NCBI RefSeq assembly: GCF_042492175.1
Contig: NZ_CP170453.1
Span: 1,550,001-1,614,000 of the forward strand
DNA from: CAJXSN01 sp947492235
Lineage (GTDB): Bacteria > Pseudomonadota > Alphaproteobacteria > Sphingomonadales > Sphingomonadaceae
Direction: 5' to 3'
Length of the DNA: 64,000 nucleotides
Both the position numbers and the translations under genes were made by a program. Below the pieces are notes generated by a model that was given only the letters and a program-made list of their open reading frames with translations, had not been told where the DNA came from and ran no database searches. Shown one piece after another: positions 1 through 10,400 of the stretch; within the stretch, counting starts at the first letter, position 1, and every line of letters starts with the position of its first letter.

Positions 1-678
1 TGGAAGGTCGCGATGGAGGCCAACATGGAAGTGTACCATGTACCCTTTATCCATCCGGACACGGTCGCGCCGCTGGTCGACTCCAAGCGCAATCTCAATA
101 CGATGTACCCCAATGGCCATGCCCGTATGCTCGCGCCCGCACCCCTCCAGACGGACCGCGAGCATGTTCGCGCGATCGACAGCCCGCCCGAATGGCAGGA
201 TATCGAAAGCGTTGGCGAACTGGGCCGCACCTCCACCCAGAGCTACACGCTGTTTCCCAACTGGGTTTCGCCGCTCAGCAATTTCTTTGTGCCCCCGCTG
301 CTGTTCTGGCCGACATCGCTGAACACCACGCGTCTGGAGCTGGTCACCATGGCGCTGGACTGGGGTGACGGGCCGACGCCCGATCTGTGGACTGTGCCGG
401 ATGAGACCAAGCCCAATGGAAGGGATATGAGCCCTATCATTCTGGAGGACACACAATTCGGTGAAGCCATTCAGAAATCGATGGAAAGTGATGGCTTTCG
501 CAGTGTGCCGCTCAGCTACCAGGAAGCGCGCATCTACAGCTTCCACCAGACTTGTGACCGCATGATCGGCGCGAACCGGATCCCTGCTGAATTGCGGGTC
601 GACCCGGTGATCGGCGAGGAGTGGGTGTGGCCCAGTGATCCGAGGATCGCACAGATGGAGCGCGAGAATGCGTTGTAA
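1..678 (+). CDS. Rieske-type ring-hydroxylating oxygenase alpha subunit, C-terminal part (cut by window edge)
   Basis: The reading frame is open from base 1 and has no start of its own; the first codons read WKVAMEANMEVYH, so this is the 3' part of a longer gene. The segment EVYHVPFIHP carries the H-x4-H pair that binds the mononuclear iron in Rieske non-heme oxygenase alpha subunits, preceded by the typical tryptophan-lysine entry to the catalytic domain. The N-terminal [2Fe-2S] Rieske domain would lie upstream of the window. The family uses O2 and electrons from a reductase to hydroxylate aromatic or steroid-like rings, but the substrate cannot be read from this fragment. A TonB-dependent receptor gene follows in the same direction, which fits joint uptake and oxidation of a hydrophobic compound (inference). 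Confidence 0.8.
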   Translation, partial: WKVAMEANMEVYHVPFIHPDTVAPLVDSKRNLNTMYPNGHARMLAPAPLQTDREHVRAIDSPPEWQDIESVGELGRTSTQSYTLFPNWVSPLSNFFVPPLLFWPTSLNTTRLELVTMALDWGDGPTPDLWTVPDETKPNGRDMSPIILEDTQFGEAIQKSMESDGFRSVPLSYQEARIYSFHQTCDRMIGANRIPAELRVDPVIGEEWVWPSDPRIAQMERENAL

Positions 679-866
679 TCCGCGCGCGGCACTCAGTGCA
701 AAAAAGCCACGGTTTCCTAGCGTCAACGCGCGCCTATCCGTTTTGCTAGATGAGCCTGACCTTAGGTCCGCATACTAAAGAGAGACAGTCGGACACGGCT
801 GCGAGAATTTTTTGAGGCTCGGTAAACCGCATGCAATCGGTGCCGGCCATCTTGGGAGGGAAACAT

Positions 867-3437
867 ATGATCGCGAGTATTGGACACGCCCGGACTCTTC
901 GCCGGATGCGGCCATTGCTGCTAGCTTCGGCTGCCGGCCTCTTTACCGTGCCGGGCGTCGCATTGGCGCAGGATGATGTCGGTTCCGAAAACCAGACCGA
1001 GGCCGGGCCAGGCGTCATCATCGTCACCGCACGTAAACAGGAAGAGACTCTTCAGGAAGTGCCGGTTACGGTGACCGTCCTTGGTGGCGACACGCTTGAA
1101 AAATACAATGTCGATCAGGTGGCCGACGTTGTTAGCCGCGTTCCCACACTGAATGTGCAGGTCGGCGGCTCCGGATCGGGTGGGCAACTCTCGCTGCGCG
1201 GTGTGGGCTCTTCCAATATTTCGGCAGCCTTCGATTCCGCCGTCGCCTTCGACTATGATGGCGTGCAAATCAGCACGATGCGGATGGTGCAGGCGGGTTT
1301 CTTCGACACGCAGCAGATCGATATTCTGAAAGGTCCGCAATCGCTCTTCTTCGGGAAAAGCGCTTCGGCCGGCGTGTTCTCCATCAAATCGGCCAATCCG
1401 ACCCCGACCTGGGAAATCGGGGGCAAGGCTTCCTACGAAATCGAGGAAAAAGGCTACACGGTCAGCGGGTTCGTCTCCGGACCGGTGTCCGATACGCTCG
1501 GCATCCGGCTAGCTGCGCAGTACAACAAGATTGACGAGTATGTGGAGTTGCAGCCCGGAACGCCAGCGGCAAATGGCCCGTTCCGCGGGCAGAAAAACAT
1601 CGTCGCGCGCGGCACCATCCAATGGGATCCGGCGCCGGAGTTCACGGCCAATCTCAAATTGCAGTATGTCCGCCACGAAAACGATGGCGCCATCGGCCAC
1701 TCCGACATCTTTTGTGGAGCGAATGGCGTTGCGGACCCGGTCTTCCTGTTGAGCGGGGTAGCGGCAATCCCAGCGGGCAATGATTGCGACATCCAGGATG
1801 GTCGTTACTTCCTGCCCGATGTCGCTCCCGCGCTCGCCGCGCAGGTGCCGGGCAACGATGCGTCGGTCGGTTTCAACGGCGTTCCGTTCGGCGAAACCGA
1901 CATCAAGTTTGGCCGACTGCGGATGGACTGGGACGCGACCGATTCGTTGACCCTGACATCCGTCACTGGCCTGCTGGAAATGGATGCGATCGATGTCGAC
2001 AGCTACTCCTATGTCGGGATTGGTCCAGCCTTCTCGCCGATTGGCAACGCGATCGGGGATCCGACCTTCCTGGCGACAAACGCTCCCGCACTCGCTGCGA
2101 CAAACGGACCGGGTGTTCCACTCGGAACCGGAGCAAGCGATCCGATCAACCGGCTCGACCAGTTCAGCCAGGAACTGCGACTGGCTTCTGATTTCGGAGG
2201 AGCCTTCGACTTCATGGTTGGCGCGTATTACGAAACACGGACTTTCGTGTTCGACACCGCGCAGCAGGGCGTCAATATCTCCCTGATCGCGCCGGATCCG
2301 GTCACCGGAAATACGTTCGATTGGGACAAGATTCACACGACCGATACCGAAGCGAAATCGATTTTCGGCTCGGTCAGCTTCGATCTCACCGAGCAGCTCG
2401 AAATCTCGGGCGGTGTCCGCTACACGGATGAGGAGAAGGTCCAGACGATCTCCATCCCTTACGTGCACACGTTCCTTTCGTCCGGGCCTGCCTTCGTCAA
2501 CAGCGGCTTCTTCTCCGGCCCGATTGCTTTCAGCGACAGCAACTGGTCACCGGAAGCGACGATCCGCTATCAGGCGACGCCGGATATCAACGTGTTCGCA
2601 TCGTTCAAGACCGGCTTCAAATCGGGCGGTATCGACAACAGCGCGCTGCCATCGTTCTCCCTGCTCGGGTTCGACAGTCCGGACCCGGCCGTGCGTCAGG
2701 CCACAGCCGATGGTCTGATCTTCCAGTCGGAAGAGGCAATCGGCGGCGAAATCGGTGTGAAATCGCAGTTCGACAATCGCAATATAACCCTCAACGTGAC
2801 GGGCTATCATTACGTCTTTGACAATCTGCAGGTGCAGAACTTCAACGCCACGACGATCCAGTTCATCACCCTGAATGCGGGTGAAGTCACCACGCAGGGT
2901 ATCGACGTCGCCTGGGCCTATCGCACCCCGCTGGACGGTCTCTCCTTCTCGGGCAATCTGTCCTATCTTGACGCGACCTTCTCGGACGACTTCTTCACCC
3001 CTGGTGCAGATGGCCAGTTCAACACCGGCGATGATATCAACCTTAATGGCCGCGATGTGGCGCGCGCCCCGAAATGGGCGGGCAACATCGCAGCAGACTG
3101 GTTTATCCCGATGGGGAATTCGCTGGAGCTCGGACTGAACGGGAACGTCAGCTACTCGGATAGCTACTTTACTGACGAGGATACGCTGAACGATTTCGTG
3201 CAGGACAGCTTCATAACGATCGACGCTTCGGTCTCTGTTGGGCATCCGGACGGCAATTGGCGGCTGGCGCTTGTCGGCGTAAACCTGACTGACGAAATCT
3301 ATGTCAACACTTCTGGCGGTCGACCCTTCCTGTCGCCCGGTGGTGCGGCCGGCTTCGGTCTACCGGCGGGCGACGATCTCGTGGTGACCCAGAACCGCGG
3401 CCGTCAGGTATTCGTGGAAGCCAGCTTCCGCTTCTAG
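867..3437 (+). CDS. TonB-dependent outer-membrane receptor
   Basis: 856-residue outer-membrane beta-barrel receptor of the size usual for the family. ATG 867 is preferred over an in-frame ATG at 831 because GGAGGG at 855-860 sits just upstream. The start is followed by a basic segment and a hydrophobic signal ending GVALAQ. A TonB-box-like stretch (GVIIVTARKQEET) precedes the plug domain (VADVVSRVPTLNV, then LSLRGVGS), and the chain ends with the aromatic strand EASFRF typical of BAM-assembled barrels. The family imports bulky substrates using TonB/ExbBD energy. The substrate is not siderophore-specific from sequence. Position after a Rieske oxygenase suggests an aromatic or terpenoid substrate (inference). 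A strong terminator follows directly. Confidence 0.92.
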   Translation: MIASIGHARTLRRMRPLLLASAAGLFTVPGVALAQDDVGSENQTEAGPGVIIVTARKQEETLQEVPVTVTVLGGDTLEKYNVDQVADVVSRVPTLNVQVGGSGSGGQLSLRGVGSSNISAAFDSAVAFDYDGVQISTMRMVQAGFFDTQQIDILKGPQSLFFGKSASAGVFSIKSANPTPTWEIGGKASYEIEEKGYTVSGFVSGPVSDTLGIRLAAQYNKIDEYVELQPGTPAANGPFRGQKNIVARGTIQWDPAPEFTANLKLQYVRHENDGAIGHSDIFCGANGVADPVFLLSGVAAIPAGNDCDIQDGRYFLPDVAPALAAQVPGNDASVGFNGVPFGETDIKFGRLRMDWDATDSLTLTSVTGLLEMDAIDVDSYSYVGIGPAFSPIGNAIGDPTFLATNAPALAATNGPGVPLGTGASDPINRLDQFSQELRLASDFGGAFDFMVGAYYETRTFVFDTAQQGVNISLIAPDPVTGNTFDWDKIHTTDTEAKSIFGSVSFDLTEQLEISGGVRYTDEEKVQTISIPYVHTFLSSGPAFVNSGFFSGPIAFSDSNWSPEATIRYQATPDINVFASFKTGFKSGGIDNSALPSFSLLGFDSPDPAVRQATADGLIFQSEEAIGGEIGVKSQFDNRNITLNVTGYHYVFDNLQVQNFNATTIQFITLNAGEVTTQGIDVAWAYRTPLDGLSFSGNLSYLDATFSDDFFTPGADGQFNTGDDINLNGRDVARAPKWAGNIAADWFIPMGNSLELGLNGNVSYSDSYFTDEDTLNDFVQDSFITIDASVSVGHPDGNWRLALVGVNLTDEIYVNTSGGRPFLSPGGAAGFGLPAGDDLVVTQNRGRQVFVEASFRF

Positions 3438-3460
3438 GCTTTTGTACCAACATAAAAGAG

Positions 3461-3494
3461 GGCCGCCCGGACGAAATGTCCGGGCGGCCTTTTT
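3461..3494 (+). terminator. Rho-independent terminator after the TonB receptor gene
   Basis: A perfect 12-bp stem (GGCCGCCCGGAC, 3461-3472, with 3478-3489), loop GAAAT and a run of five T at 3490-3494. It lies 23 bases after the receptor stop and separates it from the convergent crotonase gene. Confidence 0.9.
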
Positions 3495-3521
3495 CTTTGG
3501 GCTGGATTTTCTGTTGCTGGC

Positions 3522-4310
3522 TCAGCTGCCGGTGAACTCCGCCTTGGTTTTCTTCAGGAACGCAATAGCTCCGATGCGCGCGTCCTTGCTGTTCCCGGCG
3601 ACGCGCTGGCCCTCGGCTTCGGCTCGCAGGGTATTGGCAAAGTCGCTTTCCAGCCCGGCGCGGAGCGTCTGCTTCATCTGGCCAAGCGCGATGGTCGGGC
3701 CGTCTGCCAGCTTGTGCGCCAGAGCTTCGGCCTCCGCCATCAGCGCATCGTCCTCCACACATTTATAGATCAGACCGAGCCGTTCGGCTTCCTCGCCATG
3801 GATGCGTTCGCCCAGCATCATCATACGGGTGGCCTGCGCCAGACCGATCAGGCGCGGGAGCATCCAGCTGGAGCCGCCATCGGGAACCAGACCGATATTG
3901 ACGAAGGCCTGAAGGAAATAGCCCTTTTTGCCTGCCAGCACGAAATCGGCAGCCAGCGCAATCGAACAACCGACACCGGCGGCTGGACCGCCCACGGCAG
4001 CGACAACCGGCACCGGCACATTGGCGAGCATCTGGATCATGGGATTATAATGCTTTTGCAGCGCGGTGTAGGACCGCGCGCCCCCTTCGATGGAGGCTCC
4101 GCCCTCGGCATTGGCCGCCAGATCGGCACCGGAGCAGAAGGCGCGGCCCTCGCCGGTAATCAGCACGGCGCGGGCATCGCCCAGATCGCGCAGCGCAGCA
4201 AAGATCTCGTCGGCCATTTGTGGCGGGCAGGCATTCAGCCGCTCGGGCCGATTGAGCGTAATTTTGAGGACATTGCCGTCCTGCTCGGTTCGGATCGTTT
4301 CGTAGGACAT
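3522..4310 (-). CDS. Enoyl-CoA hydratase/isomerase family protein, PaaG-like
   Basis: 262-residue crotonase-fold protein. Oxyanion-hole segments are visible at FCSGADL (about 58-64) and GGPAAGVGCSIAL (about 107-119). The catalytic region reads FVNIGLVPDGG: Asp144 sits where hydratases carry a second Glu and the first Glu is absent, a pattern of PaaG-type isomerases rather than true hydratases. ATG 4310 has GGGAGAG a few bases upstream. It probably rearranges or isomerises an unsaturated CoA ester in an aromatic or fatty-acid pathway; the exact substrate is unknown. It is convergent with the TonB receptor gene, and its start lies 144 bases beyond the end of the co-directional STAND gene. Confidence 0.85.
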   Translation of the reverse strand: MSYETIRTEQDGNVLKITLNRPERLNACPPQMADEIFAALRDLGDARAVLITGEGRAFCSGADLAANAEGGASIEGGARSYTALQKHYNPMIQMLANVPVPVVAAVGGPAAGVGCSIALAADFVLAGKKGYFLQAFVNIGLVPDGGSSWMLPRLIGLAQATRMMMLGERIHGEEAERLGLIYKCVEDDALMAEAEALAHKLADGPTIALGQMKQTLRAGLESDFANTLRAEAEGQRVAGNSKDARIGAIAFLKKTKAEFTGS

Positions 4311-4454
4311 GGTCTCTCCCGTTGGTGATTCTTGCGGCGCGGCCGCAGTCCCGGGCTGCTTGTCAGCCCCGAAGCGCTGCGTCGACCATTCAATTCGCTA
4401 TTTGCTAGCCAGACGGCAAGATGGAGGCATCTTTGCAGGTCAGGATCATGCGCC

Positions 4455-7400
4455 TCATCTATCGTCGTCGCCGCCGATCAAGTCATCCACATCCGCCGCG
4501 AACTCGGGCAACAACGCGCTCCACTGGTCGATGGCGTCTGACAGAATATCGCCCGGCCGATCCTCGAATTCGGCCAGCGACTCTGCTGTCGCAAACATGA
4601 GTGGGCCGGACAACTGCGGATTGACGAACACATGCTCGGCGCGCCCGGCCACAAAGCGCCCTTGCGAAAGTGCCACCGGGTCCCATCCGTTAAAGCCCGG
4701 CCAATACTCGTCGCGTGAGGAGGAGGATGTCTGTCCCCGCGCGTACAGAGCGCCGCGATAATATTCCAGATCGCCCTCTTCGCCCGCAACAGGTGCTCCG
4801 TCGATAATCGAATGCAGTTGCACTCCGCCAAAAGCGACGCGGCTGGCGTTCACGGGGGTGCGACGTCCATTGATGGCCAGTCGCTCGACGCCCAGATCGA
4901 TCATCGCATTGAGGCCCGAAAACAGCCCTTCGTCGAACTCGCTTTCGATGGGCGCGAATTCTTGCGAGTCCCGCAATTCCCAGACCATTTCATAGGCCAG
5001 CTCAACGCGGTCACTCTCGTCCACTTCGGGGATCATGCCGGCCAGACGCTGCGATATCGCAATTTCCCAGAGGTCGAAAATATCGTCCTTGATGTCGGGG
5101 ATCGGCACTGCGTTGGACGCGCCGAGCGTGTTGGCAGCGGCAATCGCGGTTTCCAGCTTGTTCTGCGCCCACGTGTTCCGGTTCTCCTCGCTGCTGAAGA
5201 GGACCGGACGCTCGAACCCGTATTTTTCGTTCAATTCCAGAATTTCGGGAAGGCCGGGCGTTGCCCTCTCCTCGGCGATCTCTACCGGATCATACCCATT
5301 GAATATCGGCCACGCCCCGCGAATTTCGAACATGTCTTCGTCATCTTTCGTGGCGACCAGCGCGCCGCGATAGAAGACTGGAAGTGTCCGATCACCAAGA
5401 ACGGCTTCGCCACCTTCCATGGCCCACACCGAATGGCCGCCAAAAGCAAAGCCTTGCGCGTCGGTCGGCGTCCGGCCGGTCGCAAAATTCAGCGTGCTGC
5501 GAAGGGCCATCGCATCGATACCCTCTGCCGATGCCTTATCGGTATATTCGGCGCTGTCCTGAACAGATTTGGCCAGGGCAATGGTCGCGTTCACCCCTTC
5601 GGGAAGTTCCTGAGCGACCGCCTGAGCGAAGTTCGCTGCCTCGACGAGCTGGCTGTCATCAGCGGGCAAATCGCCTGCATAATCGGGGCGCTGTGCCAGC
5701 CAGTTTTCGCGGGCCGCCAAATAGAGCGATCCGTCGCCGCGTTTCCAGGCTTCGCGATTGGCCTCGCTGGCGAACAGGGCATAGGGGCGCGGGTCTTCGG
5801 TATCCGAGGGATCATTGGCCAATTCCGCCAGTCCGCTGACGAAATTGCCCTTGGCCAGTTCGACCGGGTCCCAGCCGTTGAGAAGCGGCCAATGCTCAGC
5901 GATTTTCTCCGCATTACGTCGGTCAGCCAGCGCGACGCGCGCGCCGCGAAACAGGATGGTCGCATCGGAGGACCCGCGTCGGTAGAGTCGCGGTGCTACG
6001 CTTTCCAGCGTGGTGCCGCCAAAGGCGATTCCGCCATCGTCCACCGGACTACGCCCGGGCGAAGGCAGCATGGCATTGGCCGCCAGTGTCATCTTCTCGA
6101 CACTGGTCGCCCCCGGCCTGTCCAGCACATCGGACATGGCGGCATTTGCGCTGGCTATCGCATCGGGCCCCGCACCGAAAACTTGCCGGGCGCGGGCCCA
6201 AATCCGCTCGCGGTCGGCCAGATAATGCAGCGCCTCCGGTTTCAAACGCACCCATTGGTCCGCCGCCTGCAGTGCAATTCCGGCCGGGTCGGCTTGCCAG
6301 CGGCGCAAGGAAGCCTCGCTGGCGAACAAGGCATAGGTCGACAGCATTCCATTGGCCTCGGGCGCAATCTCGCCCGTGATGCGGGGCGACCCGGCAACCA
6401 GATCTCCTCGAGCCAGAGCCACCGGGTCGAACCCGTTGAAAGAAGGCCAATCGCCCCAATCGGCGGCGGTATCGTCTTCGACGGCATAGAGGCCGCCCGA
6501 GGCCCAGCCATACATCGGCACTTCGGGTCTTTTGGGGCTGCCCGCGCGGATCGATTCCGGCAGATAGCCCGCAAAGGCGATGCCGCGTGCATCGACGGGC
6601 AGGTGGGCCTTTTCAAAGGCAAGCAGTTCGTTGGCTTTGGCGTATTTCTCGATGGTCTCCGGATCATCCGGGAGATAGGCTTCCGCCTCACTCAGGATCG
6701 ATTGGGCAAGGACCGGCATCGGCGCGCTACGTTCCGCTGCGAAGCGGGAGATGCCAGCCAGAAACTCCCGCGCGGATTCCGGCCCGACGCCGCGATTGTA
6801 GGTATCCATCGCGGCGAGAAATGCTTCGCCGCCCCACAGCGGATCATCGCTGTGGCGGAAATACCACGTATTCTTCCGGCCAAAATCATTCTCGTATCCG
6901 AAGCCGAAGACCTGCTTTTGGTGGGCCTGGCGCGCACGAAAACGGGCCATCTGGTCCGGCCCCAGAAAGTCTTCCCCCACACGGACCAGATCGCCTGTCG
7001 GGTTCGGATTGCCGCCTTTGGACGCCCAATCGAGATAGGGATAGAGCGCGTTGAATCCCTCGCGGGTGCTAAACAATTCCGTCCCATCTGCGTCTTCGAC
7101 ATGCGCCAGCTTGTGGAACGCGCTTTGCAGGGCGTTGCGGGTATAGGCCGCCCAGATGCGGTCATCGGCCACCGGCTGGCAATAATCCTGCAGTTCGCGG
7201 GCAGCGGAAACCAGCGTGGAGAGATCGGTGGACCCCATCATGTCCAGCCGGTCACCATGCATCCGGCACCCCAGATTGACGACATGCCGATCCCAGAATG
7301 TAGGCACCCTGTCGCCCTGCAGAATGCGGGTCAGCGCCGCATTGGTGACCTGCAGTGCGCGCGCATCGTCGACCAGTCCGGTCGTCGTGTCATCGTCGTC

Positions 7401-10400
7401 ATTCTCTTCGCGCTTTACGATCTGGTACACGGTGTCGAGCGTCTGGAAACTGCCGGGCAGTTCGCTCAAAGTGACAAGGCTGACATCGATGGCGGTGTCG
7501 ATGAAGTCCTGCCGGTTGATCGGCTGGACGCCGGCCTCGTCGCGCGCGTCGGCCCATTCGCGCCAGCCGATATCCACGAACAAGCCGGTGCTCCAACGGC
7601 GCAGCGCTTTTCCGTCGGACTGTGACAGAACATAGGAAAAATCGCCGCGGGCCTCGTTGATTTGCGCAAGGCATTGCTGCGAATAGAGGCTCAGCTTGCT
7701 GGCGTGGTCTGCAAGGGTCAGTTCCACCTCTGCGTCGTCCCAAATGCCTGCAACCGACGAGGCCTGCTGCAGGCGCGCGATCGATTCCGCAGTGGCACCT
7801 TCACGCGAGGCGATGGTTTGAACGAGACTTGCATCGCAATACTTGCCGATCTTGACGTCGGAACTGCCGAAATTGTTGGCAATCTCTATTTCGAGATTCT
7901 CCAGTGACCCAATGCGTTCGCCCAATTCCGTAAATGGCAATTTGAGCGCGGCGAGTTCAGGCGTGTCCTGAAATTCCGACCGGACGGACCGTTCAATGCT
8001 GGCTTTCCGCGAGGGAGAACGGTTCTCCGCCGATACTTTGGCAAACTCGCGCTCGACTTCCTCGTCAATTTTGTCTTGCCGTGCCGCGAAGTAGACTTTC
8101 CCGGCCGCATTTCGTTCGATTTTCAACTGGCCGATCAGGGCTTCCGCTGCCCGCTTGGCGCTCGCTTGGGATCGATTGGCACCGGCCATATTGGCATCGA
8201 TCAGCGCGAGCCGTGTGCGCTCGTCGAACGGATCCTTGGCGAGGGATTCGCGGGCGCGGGCGCGGGCGCCTTGCGCAATACTATCGATATCGCCGACGGA
8301 GCCCGCCTCTTCGGTCGCCGCGGCCAGACTGCCGATTGCGCAATTGAGCTTTGCCCGCGTCACCCTGCGGTCCAGCGGATCGGGCGCAAGCAGTTCCATT
8401 GTCTCGCTGATGTCGCAGGTCAGCTCGGCATTTTCCGCAGCGGAGGAATCGTCTTCCACTTCCGTCAGACCCTGAGCAATCACACCCAGCGCTTCCAGCG
8501 CGGAATTCATCTGCGCCTCGTCGTCGAAATCGAGGTCGACCCTCCATTCGAGGATCAGATTGGCAATACCCAGCAGACGAAGCTCGGCATCGGTCTGCTT
8601 GTCAGGATCGGGCTGATACTCGCGGTGTACCGTCATCTGCAGGATGGCGATGCGGGCCAGATCGGTGGCCAGCTCCATATCCTGAGCGCCAGTCAAAGCG
8701 TCCACATCGAAACCGGCGGCAATCGCTTCGATATCGGAAAAACCGCGCTGCGCTTTGCCCGACTGGCGCACTTCGCGCGCATCGAGCAGCCAGTTGTACG
8801 ACGCCTGCAAATAGGCGCTGCGCAGTTTCGGATCGTCCAGAACGGATTGCCGCCCGCGCCGCTCTAGCAATCTCAGTCCTGCATCATGCGCCCGCTCATA
8901 GGCGCCGATGGATTCCTTCCAGTTACGGGCGGTGAACCACGCTTTGCCCAGCATGGTGTTGATCTGCAGGATTTCAGCGGGATCGGCCGATCCGCCTCCC
9001 GGTCCACTCCCCTGTCCGAGGGAACCGCTCCGGCTGAGCTGAGCTTCGAAAAACTGCGCCAGTTCACGGGCGAGACACTGGGTTTGCAGGCTGCCCGGCA
9101 GACGGTCCATCTGCCGGTCGGGTTCCAGCTCGGCGATCAATTGCCATTCGGGCAAGCACGGCCGTTCGCGCGGCGCGCTGCGTGCTTCCGGCGCGGCTGC
9201 GGAGGAGGCAGATGCAGAGGCGGCAAGCGATGCTTCGCTGGTAAGGGGCAGGCTGACGGCGAGCGCCAAGGGGATGGCGCTACCGCCTCCTTGGCCGGGT
9301 TGCACACGCGGCGCCGCGCGGCTCTGGTCGGGCAAGCGTTCGCGCACCTCGTCGCGCAATTCGTCGCCGGTCACTTCTTCGGTGCCGCCGCCGACCGTGA
9401 TGGCTTCCCCGATCCGGCGGATCAGATCGACATTGGCATCGGCCTGCTCCTCGGCCTGCCTGCGCGCGGCCTCCGCAGCGGCTTCCGCCGCGCGGGCTTC
9501 GGCGAGATTTGACTGCGCTTGCTGTTCGCTGAGCGCAGCGCGCTGTGCGGCCTCCTGCTGGGCGAGAGCGGCTGCCTCGGCCTGATTGGCGGCGAGCAGC
9601 GCTGCAGCGGCTTCGTCCTCGGCGCGTTTCTCGGCCAGTCCGGCGCGCTCGGCCGCCAATGCCTGTGCCTCGGTTGCCTTCTTTTGTTCCTCGGTTGCTG
9701 CCAGTGCAGCGGCTTCCGAACTGCGGGCCTCTGCGGCCTGCGTGAAGCCGTAATAGGCCCCGCCCAGCGCGACGAAGGCTAGCGCGGCTGTACCGGCGAG
9801 CCAGACACGCAGCCGGTTGGTTTTGCGGCGCTGCTCGGCCTCCGCCTCGGCCCGCTGGCGTTCGTCGGTTTCCTTGCTGGTCTTGTAAAAGCTCTCGATG
9901 GCGGCAAAGTCGCCGCCATGACGCTCGGCCCAAGCAGCGGTCGGGCGTTCGCTTTCCCAGAATTCCGACAAATTGGCGAGCGCCAGACCGGTGAGCAGAT
10001 CGCTGCGCCCGTCGGCAAAGGCCTCTTGTTGGCTGTGCAATTGCTGCCACGCGACGCCCGCCTCGCGTTCTTCCTCGAACCAGCCGGTCAGCAGGTTCCA
10101 TTGGCGGATCAGGCTTTCGTGGCTGATGTCGATGACGGTATCGTCGGCCAGCGGCTCGCCTTCATAGGGGCGCAGGAAATTGACCCCGTGGGCGCGGAAC
10201 GCATCGACGACGGTGCGGGTCGCCGCTTCGTCGCCGGTCGCGCGAGCCAGCTCGTCGAACCGGCACGGACGGCGCACCGCCTTGGCCAGAGACGGGCCTG
10301 CCACCAGAGCGCGGAAGACCTGCGCCACCAGAGTATGATCGACCTCGCCCGGGGCGCGGGTGTCGTTTGCCGCTTTGCCTTTCGCGGGCACGCGGTCCGG

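Noticed and set aside
4812..7625. A 937-codon open frame on the plus strand opposite the STAND gene
   Set aside because: It mirrors the codon pattern of the minus-strand gene in GC-rich DNA, has no recognisable domain and no ribosome-binding site; the same holds for the 661-codon frame at 9918-11903.
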